Shown here: positions 1 through 8,510 of the stretch, piece by piece
Layout of the letters: each line of letters begins with the position of its first letter
How positions within the stretch are numbered: the first letter of the stretch is position 1
Assembly (NCBI RefSeq): GCF_018780625.1
Contig: NZ_JADMJK010000084.1
Location: 1-36,707, forward strand
Direction of reading: 5' to 3'
DNA length: 36,707 nucleotides
Origin: Polaromonas sp.
Lineage (GTDB): Bacteria; Pseudomonadota; Gammaproteobacteria; Burkholderiales; Burkholderiaceae_C
Translations under genes and position numbers: made by a program
Notes under the pieces: generated by a model
The model's input: the letters and a program-made list of their open reading frames with translations, nothing else
Databases searched by the model: none
What the model was told of the DNA's origin: nothing

Positions 1-551
1 TTGCTGGTGGCGTAGACCAGCACGTTCGGCGTCGCAGCAGCAATCGAGCCATCCAAAATGGACTTAAGGGCCTTGTAGCCGGGCTCGCCTTCTTCAAAGC
101 TGAGGTCATCGCAAAAAACAATAAATTTCTCGGGCAATCCGGAAACCACCTCCACAATGTCCGGCAAATCCGTGAGGTCCGCCTTGTCGACTTCAATCAG
201 CCGCAAGCCCCGGATTGAATATTCATTCAGGCAGGCCTTGATCAGGGACGATTTGCCGGTACCGCGCGAGCCGGTCAACAAGACGTTGTTGGCCGGCTTG
301 CCGCTGACAAACTGCTCGGTGTTGCGCTGGATCTTTTCTTTCTGGTCGTCGATCTCTTTCAGGTCGGTCAGGCGCATGACGCCCAGATGCCTGACCGGCT
401 CCAGCGCACCATGACCAGAACTACGCTTGCGATAACGATAAGCGACGGATGCCGTCCAGTCCGGGGCCGACAAGGGTTGCGGCAAGACGGACTCGATCCG
501 CGTCATCAGGGATTCGATGCGCCCCATCAGGCGTTCAAACTGCTCGTTCAT
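1..551 (-). CDS. DUF815-type AAA ATPase, partial (C-terminal part outside window)
   Basis: Reading the minus strand from the ATG at 551 gives 183 residues that run off the window edge without a stop. A Walker A motif GSRGTGKS lies at about residues 94-101 and a Walker B-like FIVFCDDL at about 143-150. The N-terminal 60 residues are a helical leader. This arrangement and the surrounding sequence match DUF815, a family of single-domain AAA+ ATPases of unknown biological role that are often annotated only as ATP-binding proteins. The start codon lies 2 nt beyond the argJ stop, so translation is probably coupled to argJ; no strong Shine-Dalgarno is visible. The family assignment is confident. The cellular function is unknown, and the sensor and arginine-finger regions cannot be seen here. 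Confidence 0.88.
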   Translation of the reverse strand, partial: MNEQFERLMGRIESLMTRIESVLPQPLSAPDWTASVAYRYRKRSSGHGALEPVRHLGVMRLTDLKEIDDQKEKIQRNTEQFVSGKPANNVLLTGSRGTGKSSLIKACLNEYSIRGLRLIEVDKADLTDLPDIVEVVSGLPEKFIVFCDDLSFEEGEPGYKALKSILDGSIAAATPNVLVYATS

Positions 552-553
552 GC

Positions 554-1795
554 TTAGCTTCGGTAGTCGGCGTTAATCTTCACATAGTCGTAAGACAAGT
601 CGCAAGTCCAGACCGTATCGGCGACCTCTCCCCGACCGAGCACCACACGCACCGTGATTTCACGTTGCTTCATGACGCGCTGCCCGTCGGCCTCCAGATA
701 GTCGACATGCCGGCCACCGTTTTTGGCCACCAGCACCTCGTCGAGGTACAAATCTATTTTGGTCTGATCCAGATCGTCAATGCCCGCGTAGCCGACAGCG
801 GCCAGAATGCGACCCAGGTTCGGGTCACTGGCGAAAAATGCCGTTTTGACCAGCGGTGAATGGGCGATCGCATAGGCCACCTTGCGGCATTCCTCCCCGG
901 TTTTTCCGCCTTCGACCTGCACAGTGATGAACTTGGTGGCACCTTCGCCATCCCGCACAATCGCCTGCGCCAGTTTTTTTGCGATCGCCATCATGGCGGC
1001 GCGCAACACCTGTCCGTCCGTGCTGTCCAGTGAAGTCACCGGGGCATGTTGGGCCTTGTTGGTGGCAACGACCACAAAAGAGTCGTTGGTGGACGTGTCG
1101 CCATCGATGGTGACGCGATTGAAAGAACCTTCTGCCAGCTCCCTGGCCAGTTGATTCATGAGCGACGGGGAAACACACGCATCAGTTGCCAGGAAACCCA
1201 GCATGGTGGCCATATTGGGCCGGATCATGCCGGCGCCCTTGCTGATGCCAGTAATGGTGACGGTAGCGCCGCCCAGCGTCATGCGGGTTGAAAATGCCTT
1301 GGCCACCGTGTCCGTGGTCATGATGGCCTCGGCCGCCTGGGCCCAGTTGTCTGGCCTGGCATCCGCCAGCGCGGCCGCAAGCCCGGCCACGATGCGATCA
1401 TGGGGCAAGGGCTCCATGATCACACCAGTGGAGAACGGCAGGACTTGCTCGGGCGAAAGATTGAGTGCGCGGGCCAGCGCGATGCAGCAGGCCTGCGCGC
1501 GGCTCAAGCCCTCGTCGCCGGTGCCCGCGTTGGCGTTGCCGGTGTTGATCAACATCGCACGAATGCCGTGGCTTTGACCTGCATTCCTGGCCATGTGCGC
1601 ACGGCAAATTTGTACGGGTGCTGCACAAAACCTGTTTTGCGTGAAAACAGCCCCTACGGACGCACCCTCGTCCAGCAGCAACACGGCCAGGTCTTTGCGG
1701 TCCGCCTTGCGTATCCCCGCTTCCGTGATACCCCAGCGCGCGCCAGGCACAGGGTAGAGGTCCGCCGCAGGCGTAGCAAGCAGATTGACAGGCAT
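554..1795 (-). CDS. argJ: bifunctional glutamate N-acetyltransferase / ornithine acetyltransferase ArgJ
   Basis: ArgJ moves the acetyl group from N-acetylornithine to glutamate in the cyclic arginine pathway, and in bifunctional members can also acetylate glutamate from acetyl-CoA. The 413-residue length is normal. The self-cleavage site is visible as MATML at residues 195-199, where T197 would become the N-terminal nucleophile of the beta chain. The oxyanion-hole segment STGVI lies at about 122-126, and the C-terminus INADYRS is typical of the family. The ATG at 1795 has GGAG about 8 nt upstream. The gene lies 59 nt downstream of secA and 2 nt before the DUF815 ATPase gene, so the three may be co-transcribed. 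Whether it is mono- or bifunctional cannot be decided from sequence alone. Confidence 0.97.
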   Translation of the reverse strand: MPVNLLATPAADLYPVPGARWGITEAGIRKADRKDLAVLLLDEGASVGAVFTQNRFCAAPVQICRAHMARNAGQSHGIRAMLINTGNANAGTGDEGLSRAQACCIALARALNLSPEQVLPFSTGVIMEPLPHDRIVAGLAAALADARPDNWAQAAEAIMTTDTVAKAFSTRMTLGGATVTITGISKGAGMIRPNMATMLGFLATDACVSPSLMNQLARELAEGSFNRVTIDGDTSTNDSFVVVATNKAQHAPVTSLDSTDGQVLRAAMMAIAKKLAQAIVRDGEGATKFITVQVEGGKTGEECRKVAYAIAHSPLVKTAFFASDPNLGRILAAVGYAGIDDLDQTKIDLYLDEVLVAKNGGRHVDYLEADGQRVMKQREITVRVVLGRGEVADTVWTCDLSYDYVKINADYRS

Positions 1796-1854
1796 GTTCT
1801 TGACTCCAGAAAACCAGGGATGAGTAAGCTAGCGCAGACGCAAGCCCGGCGGGC

Positions 1855-4620
1855 TCAGTTCAGCCTGCCGTGACAATTTTTATATTTATTGCCCGAACCA
1901 CAAGGGCAAGGCTCGTTGCGGCCCACCCGCGGAACGACACCGCCCGGCATGGCCTCGACTCGCCTTTGCGACGCTTCGTCCAGCCGCGTTTCGATCTCAC
2001 CGGTTTCGGTTGGTGCCGTGTACGTAATGTTGGCGATGTTCTCGGCCCGGCTTTCCATTTCTTCAGCGACCTGATCCAGTGCCTCCCCGGGTTGGACTTT
2101 GACGGTCATCAGCACCTTGGTGACGTCGTTTTTAACGCTGTCGAGCAACTGGCCAAACAATTCAAAAGCTTCGCGCTTGTATTCCTGCTTGGGCTGCTTT
2201 TGCGCATAGCCGCGCAAGTGAATACCCTGACGCAAATAGTCCAGCGCGCTGAGGTGTTCGCGCCAGTGGCTGTCTATGCTTTGGAGCAGTACAACGCGTT
2301 CAAACTGGGTGAAATTTTCCTCACCAATTTTTTCAAGCTTTTCCGCAAATGCAGCATTGGCGGCCGCAAGCACCTTCTCGACGACGTCGTCATCGGTAAT
2401 GGCAGTCGCCGTCTCAAGCTCCTGGCGCAGGGGAATCTCGATCTGCCACTCGTCACGCAGCACTTTTTCAAGGCCTGCCACATCCCACTGCTCTTCCACA
2501 CTCTCGGCGGGCACATATTGCCGCGTCAAGTCCGTAAAGCAGCCTTCGCGCAGGGACGCGATTTGCCCCTCCAGGCTGCTGGCATCCATGATGTCGTTAC
2601 GTTGCTGGTAAATCACCTTGCGCTGGTCGTTAGACACATCATCGTATTCGAGCAACTGCTTGCGAATGTCAAAGTTGCGCGCTTCCACCTTGCGCTGGGC
2701 TGATTCGATGCTGCGCGACACAATGCCCGCCTCGATGGCCTCGCCATCCGGCATCTTGAGCCTGTCCATGATGGACTTGACGCGGTCACCCGCAAAAATG
2801 CGCATCAACGGGTCATCCAGGCTCAGGTAAAAGCGCGACGAGCCGGGGTCACCCTGGCGGCCCGAACGGCCTCGGAGCTGGTTGTCGATACGTCGCGACT
2901 CGTGGCGTTCGGTCGCAATAATGCGCAATCCACCCAGCGCCTTGACCTGCTCGTGCTCCTTGGCCCATTGCGCACGCAAACGGGTTGCTTCGGCTTCTTT
3001 GGCAGCGGGATCGAGCGACTCGTCGGCGTCAAGCGCTTCGATCAGCTTTTCAACGTTGCCGCCGAGCACAATGTCGGTGCCGCGCCCCGCCATGTTGGTG
3101 GCAATGGTGATCATCTTTGGGCGCCCGGCCTGCGCCACGATGTCCGCCTCGCGCGCATGCTGCTTGGCATTGAGCACCTGATGCGGCAGATTTTCCTTCT
3201 CCAGCAACTGGTCAATGATCTCGGAGTTCTCGATCGAGGTGGTCCCCACCAGCACCGGCTGGCCTCGTTCGTAGCATTCGCGGATGTCCTTGATCGCCGC
3301 CTCGTACTTTTCGCGCGTGGTCTTGTAGACACGATCCAACTGGTCTTCGCGCTGGCTGATCCGGTTAGGTGGAATGACGCTGGTTTCCAGTCCGTAGATT
3401 TCCTGGAACTCGTAAGCTTCGGTGTCCGCTGTTCCTGTCATACCGGCCAATTTGGCATAGAGGCGGAAATAGTTCTGGAAAGTGATCGAAGCCAAGGTCT
3501 GGTTTTCAGCCTGAATCTGCACCCCTTCCTTGGCCTCGACGGCCTGATGCAGGCCATCGCTCCAGCGGCGGCCCGACATCAGGCGGCCGGTGAACTCGTC
3601 AACAATCACGACCTCGCCATCCTGCACCACATAGTGCTGGTCACGGTGGTAGAGCAGATTACCGCGAAGGGCCGCATACAGATGGTGCATCAGCGAAATG
3701 TTGGCCGGATCGTAGAGCGTGGCCCCTTCTGCAATCAGCCCCAGATTGAACAGCAGGCGTTCGGCATTTTCGTGACCCTGCTCGGTCAGGAACACCTGGT
3801 GCGTTTTTTCATCAATGGTGTAGTCGCCCGGTGTTGTCACGCCCTCTCCGGTGCGTGGATCGGCTTCACCCTCCTGCAGCTTCAGTAGAGGCACGACCTT
3901 GTTCATCGCGATGTACATCTCGGTGTGGTCTTCCGCCTGGCCGCTGATGATGAGCGGCGTACGGGCCTCATCGATCAGAATCGAGTCCACCTCATCGACG
4001 ATGGCAAAGTTCAGCCCCCGCTGCACGCGGTCGGCGACTTCATACACCATGTTGTCGCGCAGGTAGTCAAAACCATACTCGTTGTTGGTGCCGTAGGTAA
4101 TGTCGGATTGGTAGGCAGCCTGCTTTTCCTCGCGCGACATGTTGGGCAGATTGATCCCCACGCTCAAGCCCAGGAAGTTGTAGAGCTTGCCCATCCAGCG
4201 GGCATCACGGCTTGCGAGGTAATCATTGACCGTCACGACGTGCACGCCCTTGCCGGTCAGTGCATTGAGGTAAACAGGAAGGGTCGCGGTGAGGGTTTTA
4301 CCTTCGCCCGTCCCCATTTCCGAAATCTTGCCGTTGTGCAGAGACATTCCGCCCAGCATCTGGACATCAAAGTGACGCATCTTCATGATGCGTTTGCTGC
4401 CTTCCCGAACCACTGCAAAGGCTTCAGGGAGAATGGCGTCGAGCGACTCGCCCGCGCTTACCCGGTCCTTGAACGCCTGGGTTTTCGCGCGCAACTGGTC
4501 ATCGTCAAGCTTCTCGTAATCGGTTTCCAGTGCATTGATTTTTTCTACGGTTTTGCGGTAGGTTTTGAGCAGCCGGTCATTGCGACTGCCGAAAATTTTG
4601 GTCAGGATATTAGAAGCCAT
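1855..4620 (-). CDS. secA: protein translocase ATPase SecA
   Basis: SecA is the motor ATPase that pushes unfolded preproteins through SecYEG. The 921-residue protein is full length. Walker A MGTGEGKT lies at 102-109, with the lysine at 108 as in E. coli. The DEAD-type Walker B segment [11 protein letters not shown] is at 209-219. The helical scaffold and wing regions follow. The C-terminus ends in a zinc and SecB-binding motif of C-x-C-x8-C-H type (C905, C907, C916, H917), so it should work with SecB. The ATG at 4620 has no good Shine-Dalgarno; instead a long hairpin occupies 4630-4664. The upstream neighbour is an M23 peptidase gene, and no secM-like ORF is apparent between them. Confidence 0.99.
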   Translation of the reverse strand: MASNILTKIFGSRNDRLLKTYRKTVEKINALETDYEKLDDDQLRAKTQAFKDRVSAGESLDAILPEAFAVVREGSKRIMKMRHFDVQMLGGMSLHNGKISEMGTGEGKTLTATLPVYLNALTGKGVHVVTVNDYLASRDARWMGKLYNFLGLSVGINLPNMSREEKQAAYQSDITYGTNNEYGFDYLRDNMVYEVADRVQRGLNFAIVDEVDSILIDEARTPLIISGQAEDHTEMYIAMNKVVPLLKLQEGEADPRTGEGVTTPGDYTIDEKTHQVFLTEQGHENAERLLFNLGLIAEGATLYDPANISLMHHLYAALRGNLLYHRDQHYVVQDGEVVIVDEFTGRLMSGRRWSDGLHQAVEAKEGVQIQAENQTLASITFQNYFRLYAKLAGMTGTADTEAYEFQEIYGLETSVIPPNRISQREDQLDRVYKTTREKYEAAIKDIRECYERGQPVLVGTTSIENSEIIDQLLEKENLPHQVLNAKQHAREADIVAQAGRPKMITIATNMAGRGTDIVLGGNVEKLIEALDADESLDPAAKEAEATRLRAQWAKEHEQVKALGGLRIIATERHESRRIDNQLRGRSGRQGDPGSSRFYLSLDDPLMRIFAGDRVKSIMDRLKMPDGEAIEAGIVSRSIESAQRKVEARNFDIRKQLLEYDDVSNDQRKVIYQQRNDIMDASSLEGQIASLREGCFTDLTRQYVPAESVEEQWDVAGLEKVLRDEWQIEIPLRQELETATAITDDDVVEKVLAAANAAFAEKLEKIGEENFTQFERVVLLQSIDSHWREHLSALDYLRQGIHLRGYAQKQPKQEYKREAFELFGQLLDSVKNDVTKVLMTVKVQPGEALDQVAEEMESRAENIANITYTAPTETGEIETRLDEASQRRVEAMPGGVVPRVGRNEPCPCGSGNKYKNCHGRLN

Positions 4621-4629
4621 AAATACGAG

Positions 4630-4664
4630 GCCGTATTGCCCGCTCCGAGAGCTGGCAATACGGC
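4630..4664 (-). promoter_or_regulatory. long hairpin in the secA 5' leader
   Basis: Positions 4630-4640 and 4654-4664 form a perfect 11-bp inverted repeat (arm GCCGTATTGCC). Inside it a second 4-bp stem (4642-4645 with 4649-4652) closes a 3-nt loop after one mismatch. On the secA transcript the hairpin ends only 9 nt before the ATG and covers the region where a ribosome-binding site would be. No U-tract follows on either strand, so it is not an intrinsic terminator. It could control secA translation, or be an operator for a dimeric regulator. The structure is seen directly; the function is inferred. Confidence 0.7.
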
Positions 4665-4688
4665 TGAAATCCCTTGTTGAGTACGGAA

Positions 4689-4718
4689 CTTAAATGTGGG
4701 CGCCATCAGTTAGTTCAA
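4689..4718 (-). promoter_or_regulatory. candidate sigma-70 promoter for secA
   Basis: On the minus strand TTGAAC (4718-4713) and TTTAAG (4694-4689) are separated by 18 bp. Each is a partial match to the -35 and -10 consensus. Transcription would start near 4682 and give a leader of about 60 nt that contains the hairpin at 4630-4664. This is a weak prediction. The rest of the 217-nt gap between secA and the M23 gene holds a G/C-run hairpin near 4770-4800 and nothing else I can name. Confidence 0.3.
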
Positions 4719-4837
4719 CTGTGTGCAAACCCGTTGAGTTTAACTCTGCCCGAGACCTGGCAACCTTTACCCCCAAAACAGCAAAGGTGGGGGGCAGGCA
4801 CCCGAGTGGGCAAACGCGAATTACCTGGCAAAAGGCC

Positions 4838-5821
4838 TCAGTCAGCACGGACCTGCTGCAGGGCAGATCCTGAAGGCGGCCTCAAGGCAGACACTGCAAC
4901 CGGGGTCTTGGGCATTTGTTGCCCAGCCGTCAGGAACTTCTGCGGATCCTGAAATACACCTTGGACCAGTACCTCGAAATGCAGGTGAGGGCCGGTTGAA
5001 CGTCCTGTGTTGCCCACTTCGGCAATTTTTTGGCCACGTTTGACCAGATCACCCTTTTTAACCATCACCCGGGAAGCATGGGCATAGCGCGTGAGCAACT
5101 CATTGCCGTGATCGACTTCCACCATGTTGCCATAGGCAGTATGGTATTCCTGCGTCACGACCACGCCACCCGCCGCAGCGAGAATGGCGGTACCGGGCTC
5201 CGAAGGGAAATCCAGCCCTGTATGCAAGGCAGAGCGCCCATTGAGCGGATCAATGCGCCAGCCAAACGCAGATCCGAGGCTGCCCCCCGCGACTGGCTCC
5301 TGGGTCGGCACCAGCATTTTTTTAATCTTTTCGTCAAAAAGCCGTGACTCCATCACGGTCAGCAAATCAACCCGCTGGTCGGTCAATTTATCCATATCGG
5401 ACAGCGTGTCCTGGAGCTCCTTCATCGTCACAGTACGTACGGACACTAGCGCACCACCGCTCCCTGGCAAGCGCTTGAGATCAGGCGGATTGACGCCCGC
5501 CAGCCCCGATACACGCTCACCCAGTGATTCCATCTGTATGAGCTTGGCCTGCATTTCACCGACCCGCCTGGCCATCGCATCAAGATTCTCGCGAAGAAAC
5601 CGGTCGCGCTGGTCAAACTCATCCTTGACCACCAACTTGACCAATGCGCCAATCACTGGCCAGCCTTCACGCGCGCCCTTTAGAAATACCCAGTGATAAA
5701 GGCCTGCAGAGACCAGCATGAGCGCCAATGCGAATAGCATTCCCGCAACCACCAGCCGGGTACCGCTCAGGTAGATAGCCCGGCTTTTGGCCAGCCACGC
5801 ATCCGTGATAATCAATTGCAC
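4838..5821 (-). CDS. M23 (LytM-type) family membrane metallopeptidase
   Basis: This is a 327-residue inner-membrane protein with a periplasmic peptidoglycan endopeptidase domain. One transmembrane segment lies at about 21-43. A charged, probably coiled-coil stretch follows at about 65-105, with further helix to 170. The LytM domain spans about 180-300. All zinc and catalytic residues are present: H200 and D204 in HTGLD, H248 in YAHAS, and H279 and H281 in HLHFEV. It should therefore be an active cell-wall hydrolase rather than a degenerate EnvC/NlpD-type activator. The start is GTG at 5821, chosen because GAGG lies about 7 nt upstream; no better ATG exists. It lies upstream of secA on the same strand and is divergent from dciA with a 50-nt gap. 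Confidence 0.93.
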   Translation of the reverse strand: MQLIITDAWLAKSRAIYLSGTRLVVAGMLFALALMLVSAGLYHWVFLKGAREGWPVIGALVKLVVKDEFDQRDRFLRENLDAMARRVGEMQAKLIQMESLGERVSGLAGVNPPDLKRLPGSGGALVSVRTVTMKELQDTLSDMDKLTDQRVDLLTVMESRLFDEKIKKMLVPTQEPVAGGSLGSAFGWRIDPLNGRSALHTGLDFPSEPGTAILAAAGGVVVTQEYHTAYGNMVEVDHGNELLTRYAHASRVMVKKGDLVKRGQKIAEVGNTGRSTGPHLHFEVLVQGVFQDPQKFLTAGQQMPKTPVAVSALRPPSGSALQQVRAD

Positions 5822-5871
5822 ATGTCTACCTCTTTTAAAGCCTGCGCTCCGTTGGCCAAATCCAGCTCACT

Positions 5872-6189
5872 GTGAATACATTCCGGCGCCTCCCCGAGGC
5901 TTTAAGCATCCATCAAGCCGCTGGAAATGCCCCGTCCCTGGCTCGGCTTACCGAATTGGTTCGGGAATCCAACGACAGGCTCAAGGCCATAGAGTCACTG
6001 TTGCCCGCTGCCCTGCGCCCTGCCGTCAAAGCCGGACCTATCGATGGCGAAAGCTGGTGCTTGCTGGTGAGCGGTAACGCCGCCGCCGCAAAAGTTCGAC
6101 AGCTGATCCCATTGATTCAGGCGCGCTTGCTGAGCAAAGGGTGGAAGGTTACCTCAATTCGGCTGAAGCTACTAATAGCCAAGAGATGA
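5872..6189 (+). CDS. dciA: DciA-like (DUF721) replicative helicase loader
   Basis: This 105-residue basic protein matches the DUF721 family, whose characterised members (DciA) load the DnaB replicative helicase in bacteria that lack DnaC. The N-terminal part carries a helix rich in charged residues (LTELVRESNDRLKAIESLLP). It is followed by the strand segment around SWCLLVSGNAAAAKVRQL and a basic C-terminal helix. The start used is GTG at 5872, with no convincing Shine-Dalgarno, so the exact N-terminus is uncertain. It is divergent from the M23 gene. Location near secA is usual for DUF721 genes in beta- and gamma-proteobacteria. The helicase-loading role is inferred from the family; I did not see anything that tests it. 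Confidence 0.82.
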   Translation: MNTFRRLPEALSIHQAAGNAPSLARLTELVRESNDRLKAIESLLPAALRPAVKAGPIDGESWCLLVSGNAAAAKVRQLIPLIQARLLSKGWKVTSIRLKLLIAKR

Positions 6190-6261
6190 GCCTAAGGCCA
6201 GAGCGGTGCAAAACAGCAGTACGCGTTCCTGGCCTGACCTGCTTTTATGCCTGCATTTGGG

Positions 6262-6289
6262 GCAACTGGCACCCACCAGGTGCAGTTGC
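6262..6289. other. strong hairpin between convergent dciA and tRNA-Thr
   Basis: Positions 6262-6267 (GCAACT) pair with 6284-6289. After a one-base bulge at 6268, 6269-6273 (GCACC) pair with 6279-6283, leaving a 5-nt loop. That makes 11 bp in total. It lies in the 130-nt gap between the dciA stop and the tRNA 3' end, where two converging transcripts should stop. No T-run follows on either strand, so a classical intrinsic terminator is not supported. A transcript end protected by a stem-loop is possible. The rest of this gap shows nothing else. Confidence 0.5.
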
Positions 6290-6319
6290 AATGCGGAATC
6301 TGTTGAAATCAAGAAAAAA

Positions 6320-6395
6320 TGGTGCCGCTTGTCGGAATCGAACTGACGACCTACCGCTTACAAGGCGGTTGCTCTACCAACTGAGCTAAAGCGGC
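6320..6395 (-). tRNA. tRNA-Thr (anticodon UGU)
   Basis: A complete 76-nt cloverleaf reads on the minus strand. The 7-bp acceptor stem GCCGCTT pairs 6395-6389 with 6330-6324. The D-arm contains AGCTCAGTTGGTAGAGC. The anticodon stem ACCGC/GCGGT encloses the loop CTTGTAA with anticodon TGT. The T-loop is of TTCGATT type, and CCA is encoded at 6322-6320. The 5' end lies 19 nt after the sspB stop codon, so it may be processed from the sspAB transcript or have a promoter inside sspB. A run of six T follows the CCA end. Confidence 0.97.
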
Positions 6396-6414
6396 ACAAA
6401 CTTAATCGCTGATT

Positions 6415-6960
6415 CTACTTGACGCGGGTGAGTGCGGGCCGCGTGCGTGGCGGTGATGTGGGAGGCTCCGGCAAATCAGGGCCCTCCTCATCGGAACTTG
6501 CGGCGCTTTCAGGCACCAGCTGCATGATCTTGGCTTCAGGCGCATCCGCTGCAGAATTGCCAAACGACGCCATACCCGCGTCTGAGGCCAATGGCGCGGT
6601 CGAGCCTGCATCGACGCCCTTCAAAGAAGCGGCCGCGGGCAGCATCATGGGAAAGGACATGCCCTGCCCATTTTCGCGGGCATAGATGGCAATCACATGC
6701 GTGACCGGAACCATGATTTCCCGTCCACTGCCTGCAAAACGCGCCTTGAACTCGATGAACTCGTTGCCGAGCTGCAGCGAACTGGTCGCGTCAAAACCGA
6801 TATTCAGCACAATCTCGTTGTTCTTCACATACTCGCGCGGCACCTGCACGGTGTCGTCCACCGCCACGGCGATGTAAGGCGTGAAGCCGTTGTCAGTGCA
6901 CCACTCGTGCAGAGCCCGTATCAGGTACGGGCGCGTCGATGTGGCGTCCGGCGCGTTCAT
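6415..6960 (-). CDS. sspB: ClpXP protease specificity-enhancing factor SspB
   Basis: SspB delivers ssrA-tagged proteins from stalled ribosomes, and some other substrates, to ClpXP. The folded substrate-binding domain is at about residues 5-105 and opens with the typical STRPYLIRALHEWC. A long flexible, acidic and proline-rich linker follows, ending in the ClpX-binding tail TRPALTRVK, very like the XB peptide of E. coli. I start at ATG 6960 (181 residues, MNAPD) because homologues begin there. A TTG at 6972 in the same frame would add MAEF and has no better ribosome-binding site. It follows sspA by 43 nt, the usual sspA-sspB order, and precedes tRNA-Thr. Confidence 0.95.
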   Translation of the reverse strand: MNAPDATSTRPYLIRALHEWCTDNGFTPYIAVAVDDTVQVPREYVKNNEIVLNIGFDATSSLQLGNEFIEFKARFAGSGREIMVPVTHVIAIYARENGQGMSFPMMLPAAASLKGVDAGSTAPLASDAGMASFGNSAADAPEAKIMQLVPESAASSDEEGPDLPEPPTSPPRTRPALTRVK

Positions 6961-7003
6961 GAATTCAGCCAAAACTGTTTGATCCGTTAGTTGAATACGG
7001 CAA

Positions 7004-7615
7004 TTACTTGCGCATGACCTTTTCGGAAGGCGTCAGCGCTTCAATGTATGCAGGGCGCGAAAAAATGCGCTCGGCATACTTCAGCAGCGGAGCGGCATTT
7101 TTGGACAGATCGATACCGTAGTAGTCCAGGCGCCACAGCAACGGTGCAATCGCCACGTCCAGCATCGAGAAATTGTCGCCCAGCATAAACTTGTTCTTCA
7201 GGAAAATCGGCGCCAACTGCGTCAGGCGGTCACGGATGTGCGCGCGGGACTTTTCGAGGGCTTTTTCATTGCCCTTGGCAGCGCGGGACTCCAGCGCGTT
7301 GACGTGAACGAACAGCTCTTTTTCGAAGTTTAGCAGGAACAGGCGAACGCGCGCACGATCAACCGGGTCGCCGGGCATCAGTTGCGGATGCGGAAAACGC
7401 TCGTCGATGTATTCGTTGATGATGTTCGACTCGTACAGAATCAGGTCCCGCTCGACCAGGATAGGCACCTGGCCATAGGGATTCATCACATTGATGTCTT
7501 CCGGCTTGTTGTATAGATCCACATCACGGATTTCGAAATCCATGCCCTTTTCAAACAGCACAAAACGGCAGCGGTGGGAAAAGGGGCAGGTTGTACCTGA
7601 ATAAAGGACCATCAT
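7004..7615 (-). CDS. sspA: stringent starvation protein A (GST-fold RNA polymerase-associated)
   Basis: SspA has a glutathione-S-transferase fold but works as an RNA polymerase-associated regulator in starvation and acid stress. The 203-residue protein has the thioredoxin-like N-domain (MMVLYSGTTCPFSHRCRFVL) and an all-helical C-domain. It also has the surface motif FPHPQLMP, whose PHP residues are needed for SspA function in E. coli. The start is ATG 7615, which has AGGAG 9 nt upstream. A further in-frame extension of about 30 residues to 7705 is rejected because it reads through the terminator-like hairpin and has no family similarity. It follows petC and precedes sspB, an order common in betaproteobacteria. 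Confidence 0.96.
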   Translation of the reverse strand: MMVLYSGTTCPFSHRCRFVLFEKGMDFEIRDVDLYNKPEDINVMNPYGQVPILVERDLILYESNIINEYIDERFPHPQLMPGDPVDRARVRLFLLNFEKELFVHVNALESRAAKGNEKALEKSRAHIRDRLTQLAPIFLKNKFMLGDNFSMLDVAIAPLLWRLDYYGIDLSKNAAPLLKYAERIFSRPAYIEALTPSEKVMRK

Positions 7616-7633
7616 GATTCGGAACTCCTGAAA

Positions 7634-7678
7634 GCAAAAGAGTGGAGGCCAAGAATCAAACCTTGGGCCCCTCCACTC
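7634..7678 (-). terminator. terminator-like hairpin between petC and sspA
   Basis: On the minus strand a 9-bp stem (7678-7670 with 7648-7640, arm GAGTGGAGG) is extended by an inner CCAAG/CTTGG stem with a small bulge. TTTT follows at 7639-7636. A second 6-bp hairpin lies just before it (7682-7687 with 7694-7699). It fits the end of the petABC transcript. The sspA Shine-Dalgarno begins about 5 nt after the T-run, so there is no room for an sspA promoter downstream of the terminator. Confidence 0.65.
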
Positions 7679-7734
7679 CGAAGGTGCCGATGCGCACCTG
7701 GGCACACCCGCGGCACACTAAACGACGAAAAAAT

Positions 7735-8490
7735 TTACTTGACGTCTTTCCAGAACGCCGCATTCAGGCGCCAGGCAACAAAGCTCAAGCAAAGAAGGAA
7801 AATCAGCACCCAGACACCCACGCGCACACGTGAATTTTGGGCGGGCTCACCCATCCACTGAAGATAACCGACCAGATCACCGATGGCCTGGTCGTACTGC
7901 AACGGCGTCATGGTGCCGGGCGTCACTTGCTGCCAGCCCTTCAAGATGGATACCTTGTGACCGTGCTCTTCCTTCTCAAAGTAGACCGGTTTGCGCTCAC
8001 CTTGCAACTCCCACAGCACGTGCGGCATGGCGATGTTGGGAAACGCCAGGTTATTCCAGCCGGTAGCCTTGGTGTCGTCACGGTAAAAGGTGCGCATGTA
8101 GGTGTAGAGGTAATCTGCACCAGTGCCGCCAGCGCCGGAACGTGACCGTGCAATCACGGTCAGGTCGGGCGGATTGGCACCAAACCAGTCTTTGGCCTGC
8201 TTTGGATCAATCGCAGCCTTCATGGTTTCCCCGACCTTGTCGGTGGTGAAAAGCAGATTGTCCTTGATCTGTCGCTCGGTCAGGCCGATATCTTGGAGAC
8301 GGTTAAAACGCATGAACGCTGCCGAGTGGCAGCTCAGGCAGTAGTTGACAAACAGTTTTGCGCCGTTTTGCAGGGCCGCCATGTCGTTGGTTTTGTTGGG
8401 CGCTTTGTCCCAGGCAAGTCCACCACCTGCGGCCTGCGCACCAGTCACCAAGCCGAGTGCCATGATGAGGGAGAGAATCAATTTTTTCAT
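7735..8490 (-). CDS. petC: cytochrome c1 subunit of the bc1 complex
   Basis: Cytochrome c1 takes electrons from the Rieske cluster and passes them to soluble or membrane cytochrome c. The 251-residue protein has a Sec signal peptide ending near residue 20 (GAQA). The haem c site CLSCH has C51, C54 and H55. A FPNIAMPHVLW segment contributes the likely methionine axial ligand. A single C-terminal membrane anchor lies at about 225-243 and ends in WKDVK. It is the last gene of petABC, 20 nt after petB. A purine-rich AAGAGA precedes the ATG. Size and layout are normal for proteobacterial cytochrome c1. Confidence 0.97.
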   Translation of the reverse strand: MKKLILSLIMALGLVTGAQAAGGGLAWDKAPNKTNDMAALQNGAKLFVNYCLSCHSAAFMRFNRLQDIGLTERQIKDNLLFTTDKVGETMKAAIDPKQAKDWFGANPPDLTVIARSRSGAGGTGADYLYTYMRTFYRDDTKATGWNNLAFPNIAMPHVLWELQGERKPVYFEKEEHGHKVSILKGWQQVTPGTMTPLQYDQAIGDLVGYLQWMGEPAQNSRVRVGVWVLIFLLCLSFVAWRLNAAFWKDVK

Positions 8491-8510
8491 GGTTGCAAGT
8501 CTCTTTAAAC

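Noticed and set aside
4770..4820. Possible third copy of the GC-rich repeat upstream of secA
   Set aside because: GGTGGGGGGCAGGCAC and GAGTGGGCAAACG resemble parts of the repeat, but the alignment is short and the CACACG block is missing, so chance in GC-rich DNA is not excluded.
6160..6182. GCTAC...ATAGC near the end of dciA as another copy of the 17-bp repeat
   Set aside because: The spacing is not 7 nt and the flank is absent.
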